A DNA stretch of 29,814 nt from Sperchopsis tessellata (Eukaryota; Arthropoda; Insecta; Coleoptera; Hydrophilidae). The stretch lies in assembly GCA_033557685.1 (NCBI GenBank), contig JAWQRN010000429.1:1-29814 (forward strand). The letters run 5' to 3'. The stretch's first letter is position 1; each line of letters opens with the position of its first letter. Shown piece after piece: positions 1-10,013 of the stretch. A program made the position numbers and the translations under genes. The notes under the pieces were generated by a model. That model did not search any database. It had not been told where the DNA came from and was given only the letters and a program-made list of their open reading frames with translations.

Positions 1-298
1 ATTATAGGAAAAATATCGCCTAGAGATGGGGATGTTTTTCAAAATTTCAAAGTTAAAATTGAACGCATTATTTAGCCACATTGAGATGGCGCTTGCTATA
101 TGAAACATTCATAGTAAGTTCTATATATTTTATAGGGATCAGTTTTGCTGTGTGTTGTGGTAGGGTCCAATTTACCTAGCCATACTTATCAGCAGTGGTG
201 CTGTGAAATAGCTATATATGGCATTAGATACCTCACTCATATGCAAAACTGATATTCTTGTACTTGTCATTTTTAAGCCAGTTGTACCCAAGACTAAT

Positions 299-302
<4 letters not shown>

Positions 303-339
<37 letters not shown>

Positions 340-359
340 AATATATATATATATATATA
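303..359. repeat. (TA)n microsatellite
   Basis: Nearly pure TA dinucleotide run, interrupted once by AAGA around 337-340. It is a simple repeat, likely length-polymorphic. Confidence 0.95.
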
Positions 360-1189
360 AGAAATCGCAAAATTATTAGAGATGAAAAATTAAATTAATA
401 AAAAATTAAAATACAACAGACAGATGAGAATATTAATACTATAAACATGTATGAAACTTCTTTTGTTTAAATGACGAATAACTGTTGAAATAGAATTAAA
501 ATGTCATTACTTAAAAGGTCGTAGAAGTTTCAAAATTGTATAAACTACGGATCGAATACGTAGGATAATTTAAGCGAGTCAAGAAATACACAGCTGAAAT
601 GTGGAGAATCCATTATCTTATATGAGTAAGTATTATTGTTCCATAATATAAGGCCTAGCTAGACATTATTCCAAGCAATTAGAACACACGCAAGATGAAA
701 ATTACTACAGACTCGTTATATTCATATAAAAATAAATGAATTTCAAGTACTTAATGACATGATTGGCACTAGAATTCTATTTACATTTGGACAATTGTAA
801 AGAAAGTAACATAGTATGAAACGATAGATTTATATGGAAAAGTGCAAGCAACATGACTCTAAACATTCTTACTCAAATTTGAGAAGCAAAAAATGAGATT
901 GGAATACAGAATATTTTTAAATTTCTTATGTTAAACAAAATTTCTTTTAAATGTGTAGACAAATAAGAGAATTATCATCAAAAACCTGTAACATATGTAT
1001 TGGAGAATGAGCAATTATTATTGCAAATTTAAATGATCTCATATATTTGAAAATTAAGATCAGGCATGATGTTTTATGGCTGATGAAAAGAAAACTGTTT
1101 ACGGGATGATGTCTAAAATAGTGATATAATATTGGCGACAAAAAATTTTGGATTACATTTTAGTGAGTGCGTATAATGGCAATACTAGA

Positions 1190-1212
1190 GATATATATAT
1201 ATATATATATAC

Positions 1213-1298
<86 letters not shown>
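1190..1298. repeat. (TA)n/(GT)n compound microsatellite
   Basis: About 95 bases of TA repeat with occasional CA or AA interruptions, passing into a run of eight GT units at the right end. It is a simple repeat with no gene in it. Confidence 0.95.
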
Positions 1299-1913
1299 TA
1301 AATATTGACATTTTTACTATACATTAATCCATTCAACTAATTAAAAGAGGATAAAACATAAGACGGTTTAAACAGCAGTATCATTACAAGGTAAAACTAG
1401 AAAGAACAAATAAACCCTTAGATATTTCGGTGATTTATAAAAGTATCCTTAAAATACGCCTGGGAAGCAAAATCAATTGATTATAATTAAAGCCATATTA
1501 ACAGGCGAATGTGCCAACTCATTAATAAGGTTATGTGACACAAGACAAAACTCAAAGGCAAAAAACATGCAAACATCTAATACATACTTTGCAATTATTA
1601 AAGAAAGGCCTTTTTTATCGCTTTCCATACAAAATGCAACAATGATTGACCATTATTTATGCCATATGTGAAACAACATGCCAACCAAGCAAGCTAGCAC
1701 TTGTCGAAAACACCAAATTGTCGCAGAAATACACATAATTCGGGGAAAATACTTAAAAGGAAAAAGGCCTATATCTTAAGCGTTGGTAATCTAAGTCAAA
1801 AGGTACATACTTGTTTTACAATTCCACGCCTAGGCTGAATAGTCGGTTGCTGGGTCGTCATCGTGAATGGGCCATGTACTTTTACAACGAGGAATGAGGC
1901 TGACGGATACACT

Positions 1914-1928
1914 ATTGGTCACGTGACC
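1914..1928. promoter_or_regulatory. Candidate promoter site: inverted CCAAT box fused to E-box palindrome
   Basis: ATTGG (1914-1918) overlaps a perfect 12-base palindrome GGTCACGTGACC (1917-1928), whose core CACGTG is the bHLH-Zip (USF/Max/MITF type) recognition sequence. It lies in a patch richer in C, G and CpG than its surroundings and about 1 kb upstream of the Morgue-like start codon, which has a splice acceptor just before it. A promoter with a 5' UTR intron downstream is an inference; no transcript evidence is available here. Confidence 0.3.
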
Positions 1929-2937
1929 AGGAGAAAGCGTTACACATTTTTCCCGTAATTGTGTTATTGACTTTTGTTTTGACTCCGTTTAGAATTTCTC
2001 TGTAATATTTAATGACGTTTTGTCAATTTTAAGTAAAAATTTGTCAAATTAAAAGGGAAATTGTTATTTAAAAATAAATTTATTGTATGATGTGGCATGA
2101 CTTGTCCAAATGTAGTGACGTTTATGTTTCACTAGGGATATCAGTTGTCCCTACTGTTTGTCATCCCTTAAACCTCTCTTTTCAGTGTTATTAGTTTGTG
2201 AAAGGGACGATCGGAGTATAGAATTACATTTTTAATAATACCAAAAAAAAGATAGGTTAAACTTGAGAAGGTAATTTATTTTTATTATTGTATTATTTAT
2301 ATTTTATGGTGTGGAAATAAGTGGTGTTTTATAGCACTAATTACGATAAATAAACTATTATGTTTGTGAATAATAGATAGATCTGTTTTTATTCTAGTTC
2401 TAAATGAGTTTTCTTGGGTATAACATTATATCTTACTAACAGGAGGGCCGTTTTTATTTTTATATATCATAATTTCAGTGTTACAATCTTAAGTCAAAAT
2501 TGTATCTATTCGTAAACAATAGCATACATAGGGCGCTTACTATTAGAGTTTAAGCACCTATCCTGTTATTAGATTAGAACGCTAATTAATCCCACGGTCA
2601 TGTCATTATAAATAGGACATTACGGACTGCTTATCCGTTTGACTACTTGTAAAGTAGGCCTTTTCCTTGGGTTCATATAATCAAGTCTCTATCTCCCCAC
2701 ATTTACAAAATCCCAATTGTGAGCATTATAATTGATATTCTGTAAATAATCAAATGTACATGAAATCTTAATTTATTTTCCACATAGAAATAAAACCGAA
2801 GTTTTCGTGTTTCAACAGTGTATGTCCAATAAAATAGAAATGTATGAAATTTTCAAAATTAATAAAATGTGAATAAAAGTACTAAAATCATTAACTTATG
2901 GATTCCCAGATATGTGATGACACTCTTTATACCTTCC

Positions 2938-2939
2938 AG
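2938..2939 (+). other. Probable 3' splice site in the 5' UTR of the Morgue-like gene
   Basis: A pyrimidine-rich tract ending in CAG precedes the ATG by 44 bases. This is the usual insect acceptor pattern and suggests a non-coding first exon upstream, with the entire protein in the next exon. Confidence 0.5.
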
Positions 2940-2983
2940 ATTCATAAGAACAAGCTGAGGAGGTAGTCACAAATCATAAAAAT

Positions 2984-4099
2984 ATGGGTCGCCATAACGA
3001 AGAAACCAGCAAGCCTGCCGTCGAAAATAACAAGCTAATAACAGAAGAATATTTTATAAACTTGGACAATTCCACCTGCTACATTTGTAATGGTTTTTAT
3101 GGCCCATGCTTCGAGGATCCGACATGTGCGATATGTCACGCATTCCTGTACCCAAACATTGCCCCAAACTCAGAATATCAATCTTTATTACACGATGATA
3201 GTGATGACAGTGATTCTGGAAACGATGAACCAGCAGACAATGGCTACCGCCCCACTGCCGCTGATCATAGGAGCGTTGCTGTTGTAGTAGAAAACCTAAG
3301 CCAGCACCTTAACAGGCTAGCTGTACCACAAGAAATCATCCAGCTTAATATAAACGATTTGCCTCCTGAAGTTTTAATTTACATGTTTCGGTTTCTCGAT
3401 GATATTTCTGTTTGGAGCGTTGGACAAGTTAACATGAGGTGGCGTATGGTTATGAAAATGTTTGCTGGTCAAGATTACTGGAAGACTTTTACGTTGCTCC
3501 GGTGGCCTCTATTTAAACCTCCAGATTCTGTAGAAGACTGGTATGAGGTTTATACGGCTTTGACCAAAAGCAGTTGGTGTATGAAATGCTTGAGGCAAAT
3601 GGCAGCTCAAGAAAGTCCGATGAATGAGGAAAGTTCGTGGAGGAAGAATCGGCTTCGGACAGAGTTGAGGACGCTGCGTACAGATCCTCCAGATGGCATA
3701 CTGGCGAAGCCTTTAGATGCTTTGTACTACCACTGGCAGGCTTACATCAAGGGACCTCAGGGAAGTCCATATGAAGGAGGGATTTTCTTTTTATATATTC
3801 AAATTCCATATACGTATCCAATGTCGCCTCCGTTGGTGAGGTTTTTGACGAAAATTTTTCATCCCAACATATCACGCCATGGAGATATTGGTATAGATTC
3901 TATACATAATAATTGGTCATTGGCTTTGACTATCAGTAAAGTTTTGATATCGATACAGTCTTTACTGACCGATCCAGTTTGTGACGTTTGTATGGAGCCT
4001 AAGGTTGGAAAACTATACCTGACCAATAAAATAGCTTTTGAAGAACAGGCGAGGCAATGGACTTGGAAATATGCCATGCACGAATTGCTGCCGTATTAA
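2984..4099 (+). CDS. morgue: Morgue-like F-box / inactive ubiquitin E2 fusion protein
   Basis: The 371-residue protein has three parts. Residues 32-52 form a Cys cluster (C32, C35, C42, C48, C51, then H52) that looks zinc-binding. An F-box starts at about residue 124 (LPPEVL at 126-131, ending near 160). An E2 fold covers about 218-371, with the HPN motif at 293-295. In the E2 active-site segment (GDIGID, 300-305) the catalytic Cys is Gly303, so it should not form a ubiquitin thioester. F-box plus Gly-for-Cys E2 is the hallmark of Drosophila Morgue, which is tied to Reaper/Grim-induced cell death and loss of the DIAP1 caspase inhibitor; Skp1 binding through the F-box is expected. Residues 70-85 are Asp/Ser-rich. 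The ATG at 2984 is the first in frame after a splice acceptor at 2939 and has a fair context (AAATATGG). It is shorter than the fly protein, mainly in the N-terminal region. No introns interrupt the coding region. Confidence 0.93.
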   Translation: MGRHNEETSKPAVENNKLITEEYFINLDNSTCYICNGFYGPCFEDPTCAICHAFLYPNIAPNSEYQSLLHDDSDDSDSGNDEPADNGYRPTAADHRSVAVVVENLSQHLNRLAVPQEIIQLNINDLPPEVLIYMFRFLDDISVWSVGQVNMRWRMVMKMFAGQDYWKTFTLLRWPLFKPPDSVEDWYEVYTALTKSSWCMKCLRQMAAQESPMNEESSWRKNRLRTELRTLRTDPPDGILAKPLDALYYHWQAYIKGPQGSPYEGGIFFLYIQIPYTYPMSPPLVRFLTKIFHPNISRHGDIGIDSIHNNWSLALTISKVLISIQSLLTDPVCDVCMEPKVGKLYLTNKIAFEEQARQWTWKYAMHELLPY

Positions 4100-4860
4100 A
4101 ATTTTAATGCTACAGTAATTATGCATCATATTGTTGCTAATATTTCTTATAATTAAGAAAAAGGCGTTGAATCTATTGGCCACACTTCTAGAATGTTACA
4201 TAATGGCCCAGTTCATATAAAGAACAAAATTGAAACAGTGTTAAGACAAATGGAATACAATGAAGGAAATGAGATTTATGTGTAGTTATTTTTTATGAGA
4301 AGCGATTAATAGAGAAGTAATGCCGTACAATTTTGCAAAACAATTTTTTTAAAATTGAAAATTTCTTGCTTAAGTAGTTCTATTATATATACAATTTGTT
4401 GGTAAAGAATGAAATGTCAATATCTTGGAAAATACGGTTTTTGAAAAAAAAAAATTGAACATGCTAATTGATTTAAATTTTTGCACATATTTGACAGATG
4501 ATGTCAGATATATTTTTAAATGTCATAAACCGTTAAATTTTTCTGTTCACTTTACAGTGCTATATTTTTTTTGTGAAACAATTGAGGGATTGAAAAAAAC
4601 TGCAAAATGAAGTTTTTACAAAGGATGGAATACATTAAATAATTGAGATAAATTTAAATAATAAAATATGAAACAGTAGAGTTTTATTAATTTTTTCATT
4701 TTATTGAACAACAACACAAATAATTCAAAATGAAACATCTCATGTACAGGAAAATAAAAAATATTGTAGTATGAAAAAAAATTTTCTTTTTTTATAAGTA
4801 AACTGTACATTACAATTGTTTCCATTTTTTTTAACAATTGTTTAGAATATATATATATAT
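4100..4860. other. 3' UTR and AT-rich intergenic DNA
   Basis: The first part should be the 3' UTR of the Morgue-like gene. The first clear AATAAA on the plus strand is at 4660-4665, about 560 bases after the stop, so the poly(A) site may be near 4680. The short open frames here are AT-driven and match nothing. A TA run at 4847-4860 is the likely 3' microsatellite tail of the LINE fragment that follows on the minus strand. Confidence 0.5.
4660..4665 (+). terminator. Candidate poly(A) signal for the Morgue-like gene
   Basis: Canonical AATAAA in AT-rich sequence downstream of the stop at 4099. It is distant for an insect 3' UTR, so an earlier non-canonical signal is possible. Confidence 0.3.
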
Positions 4861-5004
4861 CCGGCTTTATAGCGTCCTCCAGTTCACTTTCTCCACTTTC
4901 GTTTGCCGTTCCAGTCTCCTGGTTGTAAGATTTTTTCGGACATGGCTCTCTCTATTCCTTGCCTCCAGGTACAGTTCGGTCGTCCTTTTTTTTTCTATCT
5001 AGAG
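4847..5004 (-). mobile_element. LINE 3'-end fragment (RTE/R2-like C-terminus)
   Basis: Read on the minus strand, about 4861-4990 translates to a stretch beginning KGRPNCTWRQGIERAM and ending WNGKRKWRK, then a stop. This is the 'GRP...W.gi..am......DW..R..WR' tail found at the C-terminus of many insect non-LTR retrotransposons. It is followed on that strand by a TA microsatellite (4847-4860), a typical LINE end. The upstream part is missing: a hAT-like MITE sits on that side. Only the tail is left, so the clade is uncertain. Confidence 0.6.
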
Positions 5005-5194
5005 CATAGTTTCCCAAACCATTTTAGCTCACAGCTTGTTTACTTAAATAATGCTTTGGCGACCATATTTTTTAGCGTCATTATTATCCAGCTGCATTTC
5101 AAGGCTCCACTCTGCCCCTGGGGCCAGTAAAGCTTTCCCAAATTACTCTAGCGCCCAGGGAGGGGGGCGGTAACGCCCGATTCGGGAAACAATG
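5005..5194. mobile_element. hAT-like MITE (190 bp)
   Basis: The left end CATAGTTTCCCAAACC and the right end GGGAAACAATG are inverted (CATWGTTTCCC), and the interior near the right end (GGGGGCGGTAACGCCC) is typical of short hAT derivatives in insects. There is no coding capacity. The expected 8-bp target duplication is not visible (flanks 4997-5004 and 5195-5202 differ), so the copy is old or the boundary is slightly off. Confidence 0.55.
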
Positions 5195-6059
5195 TTGTTT
5201 CTCTTGAATTTCTTGGATGGTGCCCTCAGCATTTTCTCGCAGTCTCAAAAATATATACCATTATAAATAAAATTGAAAGGTTTATAAAACTTGCTAAAAC
5301 AATGTTGAAACATGCACTCTGTTTTAAATCAATTACCATATACCAGCATTTTAAAAAAAAATTTATATTTTCCGACATACTGAATATGTCCATACCATAT
5401 TTTAAAAATTATTACACAAAAACAATTATATTACTGTAAAGAAAATTAAACGATTTACACAACTTTCGAAATAAAATATTTGATTCCTATTTATAAAAAA
5501 AATATCTCTGGCGTCATCCGTCGTAGTTATAGTGTGATATCACAACTTTACATATGACGTTAAAAGATGCGCAATAATTTAAATGAATTAACATGTCAAG
5601 GTGTTTTTTAGAAAACCTATCATTTTCTTATCAGTCCCTGTTTTTCAGCTGCCTTTAAATCTATTCTCATCTACTAAAACCATTTTTTGACAAGTGATAG
5701 TCAGTCGCCTTAACTTGATTTTTTTCATTGCCCGTTTATATTGTATAGAACCAAACAATATGATCGTGAAGAGCTAATACACATCCATTGTAAATGAAAT
5801 GTTATATAAAGCATAAAATTATCAAAACACTTTTTACTGTATTTTGGGAGAATTTTATATATTTTATATAGATACATGGCAAAGTTCTGGATGCGGATCT
5901 CTTCTAGAAAAATTGGAAGTTTAGTGATGTGTTTTCAAAGTTATTGCAACTTTATGTAATTACTTCTTAGTACTGCTAATTATACAATTATTTTAGTCTC
6001 TAAGTATAAAAATATATAAAGTTTTAAGAATAAAATGGTTTTATTTTTTTAAACACAAA
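5195..6059. other. AT-rich intergenic DNA, nothing recognised
   Basis: I see no coding sequence, RNA gene or clear repeat here. Short AT-rich frames occur on both strands but none reads like a protein family. Confidence 0.5.
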
Positions 6060-6225
6060 TATTGGGTTGGAGGGAAAGTTCAGTCGTAATTGAAATAAAC
6101 ATGATTTTAATTCAGTACGTAGACTTCCACGGCCACAGTAAATATCTTTAAGTTTTTCGGGAGATACTCTGTGTGTTGGGTTTTGTATTTGCCGATGTTT
6201 TGTCAGCTGTTGCATTGCCATGTAG

Positions 6226-6319
6226 CTTTGAAAAGTGCTAGTTGTAGGTGCCGACCAACTCTAAAAAGTGCTAATAATAGAATAACTTGTAGCTCTCACA
6301 AGTGCTAGTCAAGAAATAA
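6226..6319 (+). repeat. 94-bp repeat, solo copy of the foldback arm at 9635
   Basis: Contains three AAGTGCTA-type motifs and closely matches 9635-9727 and the reverse complement of about 9921-10013. This copy stands alone inside the mariner and lacks the inner arm and loop of the foldback, so the 94-bp unit can move or be copied separately, or the rest was lost. Confidence 0.85.
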
Positions 6320-6929
6320 CAAACGTGATTTTGTTTGTAAATAAAAAATCCGTTTTTTTTTTGCAAAAGAGTTCTGCATCCATCATACAACTTCTGGAGG
6401 CCACATTACATCTCTTGGGTCTGTCTTAAAGCAATGCATTTGGGTTCCACACAAATTTACCGAAAATAATGTATCCGATCGTGTAAGAATGTGCGCATCA
6501 CATCTCTTTAGACACAAAAACCCGTTTTTGGACAAGCTGATTACAGAGATGAAAAGTGTGTTCTTTACGAGAATATTAAGAGAAGAAAAGCATACTGAAA
6601 ACCTGGAACATCGTTAGCAACTCTTGCAAAACCAGATATTAATGAAAAGTACTGCTGTTTGTGGTGGGATAGAAAAGGTTCAGTTGCTGAAACAAGGACA
6701 AACTGTCAATGCAAATTTGTACTGCAACCAACTTGATAAATTGTATGCAGCTATAAAGGAAAGAAGGCCAGCATTAGCGTCCAGAAACTTAGTGCGTTGG
6801 GATGGGTAGTTCTTAGTCACCCACCATATGCACCTGACATTGCACAATCTGATTACTACCTATTCAGATCTCTACAAAATTATCTAGCGGAAAAAAATGC
6901 TATACAAGATGAAACAATAGAACAGGTGA

Positions 6930-7456
6930 TGGCCTTTAGGTACTTAGCAGTAGAAATATTCGCTAATCAAGACAGGAGTGCTGAGGTAAAGATCGAAACC
7001 GATGAAACACCTAGAATAGCCGGATGCTTGAAAGACATCATATGGAAGAATCGGTTCTTAAAACGAGAGGCAAAGACCCGAATATGTAAACCATGTGTTA
7101 GACCAACATATGCCGCGGCAACCAGCAGAACCAAAAGCATTGCACGAACCACAGAGATAAAAACGCTACGAAGCATCACGGGACACACACTACGCGATAG
7201 AATACCCAACGTAGAAATATGACAAATGTGTAACACACAGGACATAATACAATGGACGAGGATGAGGAGGAGAGAATGGAACCAACATGTCAACAGAATG
7301 CACTAGACACTAGAATCGCAAGAGACGGAAAGCCAAACTCTAGAAGTACCGCAGGCCTACCACCCAAGAGATGGAGAGATAGCTGGGTATCAGTATCACA
7401 AAGGACTTCTTAAAGCTGGAAAAACAGACTATAAGCCTATTTCAAGAAGAAGAAAG
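6930..7456 (+). mobile_element. 5'-truncated RTE-type LINE nested in the mariner
   Basis: The reading FRYLAVEIFANQDRSAEV, then AGCLKDIIWKN, RTTEIKTLRSITGHTLRDRI and, after stops, TRMRRREWNQHVNRM matches the thumb and C-terminal part of insect RTE-like reverse transcriptases. The element ends in a GAAGAAGAA run (7444-7456), a usual tail for this group. It breaks the mariner transposase between the block around the third Asp and the C-terminal block, so it inserted after the mariner. It has stop codons and lacks the endonuclease and RT core, so it was dead on arrival. Confidence 0.82.
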
Positions 7457-7676
7457 AAATTGAACTCTTTTGAAAGTGTTTCTAAGGCAGTTACTGGCTA
7501 TTTTCATTCCAAGGACGAAAAGTTTTATAGAAGAGAAAATGACAGGTTACCTGAAAGATGGCAACAAGTTGTTACAAATAATGGAAATTATATCAATGAA
7601 TAATATTAAATATATATTTTTTTAATTGATTCAAATATTTTCTTTAAAATACGACAGAACTTTCCCTCCAACCCAA

Positions 7677-8203
7677 AACGATGTCATATAATTTATTCCA
7701 TTTTTATCTTGCTAGTGTTAGACTACCATTACATTTCCTTTATGCTTCATTTCACTAACATTTTATTTTATTTATTCATCTTGTTTATTAATTCCTTCTC
7801 TTAATCTTTTACATTTCACAAACGAAATTTCGCAGCCGTCACTGAATCAGTAGTGAACCTATCTTGTCGACTCATTGTCTTACATCAATGGATACTCCGA
7901 GGTACATTGACACAGTTTGTTGTAGAACTCTAAGAGATAGAGTAGACCCAGGCAAACCCGTCTGCATATAGTGTTTCCTGCTACCACTATGGGTACTATT
8001 AGTGTTTTGGTATGTGTTGAGTCAATATATTACAGCAGTGAACTTCCATCTAATATTACTTATTTAAATTTTTTATAACCTCCTATCCTATACCTAATCC
8101 AAATCGGATATTGGCTTTGGTTTAGAAAAAAATTTCGATTAAGAAGAACTTCTCCCGAAGACCTCAATTGTAAATGTCGAAATTTTGGCCCTAAACAACA
8201 AAT
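7677..8203. other. Intergenic DNA with unassigned possible TE relic
   Basis: No recognisable coding sequence. About 7840-8030 has a more balanced base composition than its surroundings, suggesting an old insertion, but I cannot assign it to a family. The part next to 8204 may be the decayed upstream portion of the LINE that follows. Confidence 0.35.
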
Positions 8204-9190
8204 TTGTGGTGGTCTCCAGTCCATAGCTACATATATAGTGTGCATCATGGTATACTTCTAGCGAAACTCGAGTACTATGGTATTAGAGGTATCGCCCTGC
8301 AGACTATGGGGTCGTATTTGTCGGAGAGAAAGCAGACAGGTGATGGGAGAGTGTTGGAGTGGGGAAGTTTTCGCCATGGTGTGCCGCAAGGATCAATGGT
8401 AGGTCCTTTACTCTTCCTACTGCATATTGATGATTTGGTAGCCAATGTGAGCTCCACGATCATCTGTCTAGATGCTGACGACTCGTCATTCCTGGATGCC
8501 AAAGCCAAAACCACTTCAATGATAAATCAGGCTGAACTATGGTTTTCAGCTAATGGTCTGCAGCTAAACAAAGAGAAGGCAAATGCCTTTATCTTCTTGG
8601 TCAATGATATGATAGGCTCAAAGAACCTCCATTCAAATTTGTGGGAGTATGGTTCCAAGCAGACCTAAAATGGGACATAAATACTGTTTCAAAGAAACTA
8701 TCGAAGGCTCTCTTAACAATCAGATAATTTACAAAGACAGCAACCTACGAGGCGGCTTTAGCATCTTACTATGCGAATTTTCAGAGACACGCCTTGTATG
8801 GGTAGATTGTGTGGGGAGCTTCACCGATGGTCCATTGAGTACTGCTCCTACAAAAAAGAGCTGTTAGAGCACTTTGTTTGATCTGCAACCAACAACTTAG
8901 TTGCAGATTTGTTTAAAAGTACAGGTATACTCACCGTCGTGAACCTGTATTTACTTACATGTTTGGGAGTACATCCACACTAAGAGAGAGAGGTATAATC
9001 TAAATAGTGACCAGCATAACCACAACACCCTAAATAAATCCAAAGTTATTATAATATACCACAGAATTTCGAGGACGCAGTGCTCCACAAACTATTGGTG
9101 CATCAAGCTTTACAATGAGTTGCCTAGCAGTATAACTGAACTGAATGGGTATCCTTGGTACTCAATGGAATAATTCTGGAGCAGTGATAT
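8204..9190 (+). mobile_element. Jockey/CR1-like LINE reverse transcriptase, degenerate
   Basis: An open stretch at 8204-8668 reads HHGILLAKLEYYGIRGIALQ, then the RT signature HGVPQGSMVGPLLFLLHIDDL. The catalytic box is altered (FADD has become LDADD, keeping the two Asp). Next comes WFSANGLQLNKEKA. After a stop at 8668 the homology continues in other frames: LKWDINTVSKKLSKAL, then YEAALASYYANFQ near 8750-8780, and a C-terminal FRISRTQCSTNYW-like segment near 9065-9100. The first RT motifs and the endonuclease are absent. Frameshifts, stops and the altered box show it is inactive. Closest type is the jockey/CR1 group by the style of the GVPQGS block; the clade is not certain. Confidence 0.85.
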
Positions 9191-9634
9191 GTTTAAGGCC
9201 ACAGATTGATTTTTGAAATTTGTTATTTGTTTTTCTTTTTATTGACCTGGCTGTTGAGATGTAAATATTTTTTTGTGGGCGTAATAAAATTTGTTGTTAT
9301 ACCTAAAATTTTTATAGTCGTATTGGTTCACAAAAATTTGGCGCTCCTATATGCTAAATCGAAGTAGAGTTTGTTTGCACGCTGATAATGCAGCCAGAAA
9401 AGCAGCTACTGATTCGTCGCGACATAGCTATAAATAGTGACAAAAACTTATTGAATCCTGGCAACCAGAATTGTCATCTGTAGCAAATAACAGATTAGAC
9501 GAGAAACTAAGAAACAAATAATTTGAGAACACTGAGCTACAGCACCAATACGTTAGGATACAATGAGAGAAACCCACAAAAAAAATCTTACTGGCGGGAT
9601 GAAGAAATAGAGACGGACATAAAGAATAAAAACA
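9191..9634. other. Unassigned, possible LINE relic
   Basis: No intact gene. A plus-strand stretch near 9574-9640 reads KKSYWRDEEIETDIKNK, which resembles the segment after the endonuclease domain in RTE-type LINEs (KKxWWdeE...EKn). The match is short, so this is a weak call. It directly precedes the left arm of the foldback at 9635. Confidence 0.3.
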
Positions 9635-10013
9635 CTCTGAAAAGTGCTAGTTATAGGTGCCGACCAGCTCCAAAAAGTGCTAATGATAGAATAACATGTA
9701 ACTCTCACAAGTGCTAGTCAAGAAATATAAGGACATACGTAGTTTACCGGCTTATATATATAGCGTGGTCGGGCACTAATAGGAAACCTTCTTAATGCAA
9801 TGCGTAGATTTATTCGCGATGTTCGATGCGCCACTTCCTATTGGCTGACAGGATCTCGGCGTATCCCTTGTGGACAGTTCCACGCCATATATATAAGACG
9901 GTAAACTATGAAAGTCCACTTATTTCTTGACTAGCACTTGTGACAGTTATATGTTATTCTATTATTAGCATTTTTTAGAGCTGGTCGGCACCTACAACTA
10001 GCACTTTTCAGAG
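9635..10013. mobile_element. Foldback element: 134-bp inverted arms around a 111-bp loop
   Basis: The left arm (9635-9768) and right arm (9880-10013) are reverse complements over their whole length, with roughly one mismatch in ten. The outer two thirds of each arm is the 94-bp repeat also found at 6226. The inner part carries CTTATATATATAG-type TATA stretches (9751-9762 and 9887-9896), one on each strand, facing the loop. The loop has a further small inverted pair, AATAGGAA and TTCCTATT. There is no coding capacity. The right side continues with a further AGCAC..TTTAAGAGCT unit to about 10050. It is best described as a non-autonomous foldback or MITE; I cannot name the family. Confidence 0.8.

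Larger units (their letters stand above)
1..2937. other. AT-rich intergenic DNA, no gene recognised
   Basis: No open frame here resembles a known protein; the short frames at 947-1141 (-) and 1477-1671 (+) are low-complexity and unsupported. The stretch holds two TA microsatellite blocks and, near 1800-1950, a more mixed-composition patch with an E-box palindrome that may be the promoter of the gene at 2984. A 5' untranslated exon of that gene should lie somewhere between that patch and 2937, but I could not fix its donor site. Confidence 0.6.
6062..7676 (+). mobile_element. Mariner element with TIRs, decayed and carrying nested insertions
   Basis: The ends are inverted repeats of about 30 bp: TTGGGTTGGAGGGAAAGTTC at 6062 and its reverse complement ending at 7676. 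A TA precedes the left end (6060-6061); the right target base pair has become AA. Plus-strand translation in several frames gives mariner transposase pieces: a target-recognition stretch, WVPHKFTENN, the first catalytic block as RDEKC near 6541 (normally DEKW), CLWWDRKG, LLKQGQTVNANLYCNQLDKL, then HPPYAPDIAQSDYY with the third catalytic Asp, and a C-terminus SKDEKFYRRENDRLPERWQ near 7510-7600. The second catalytic block (HDNARPH) is deleted between about 6780 and 6800. Most of the N-terminal HTH region is also gone. Frameshifts and stops make it non-functional. It contains a 94-bp repeat (6226-6319) and an RTE LINE fragment (about 6930-7456). Confidence 0.93.

Noticed and set aside
6967..7293. 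108-codon minus-strand open frame
   Set aside because: It is the antisense shadow of the RTE LINE fragment, whose plus-strand reading matches a known family.
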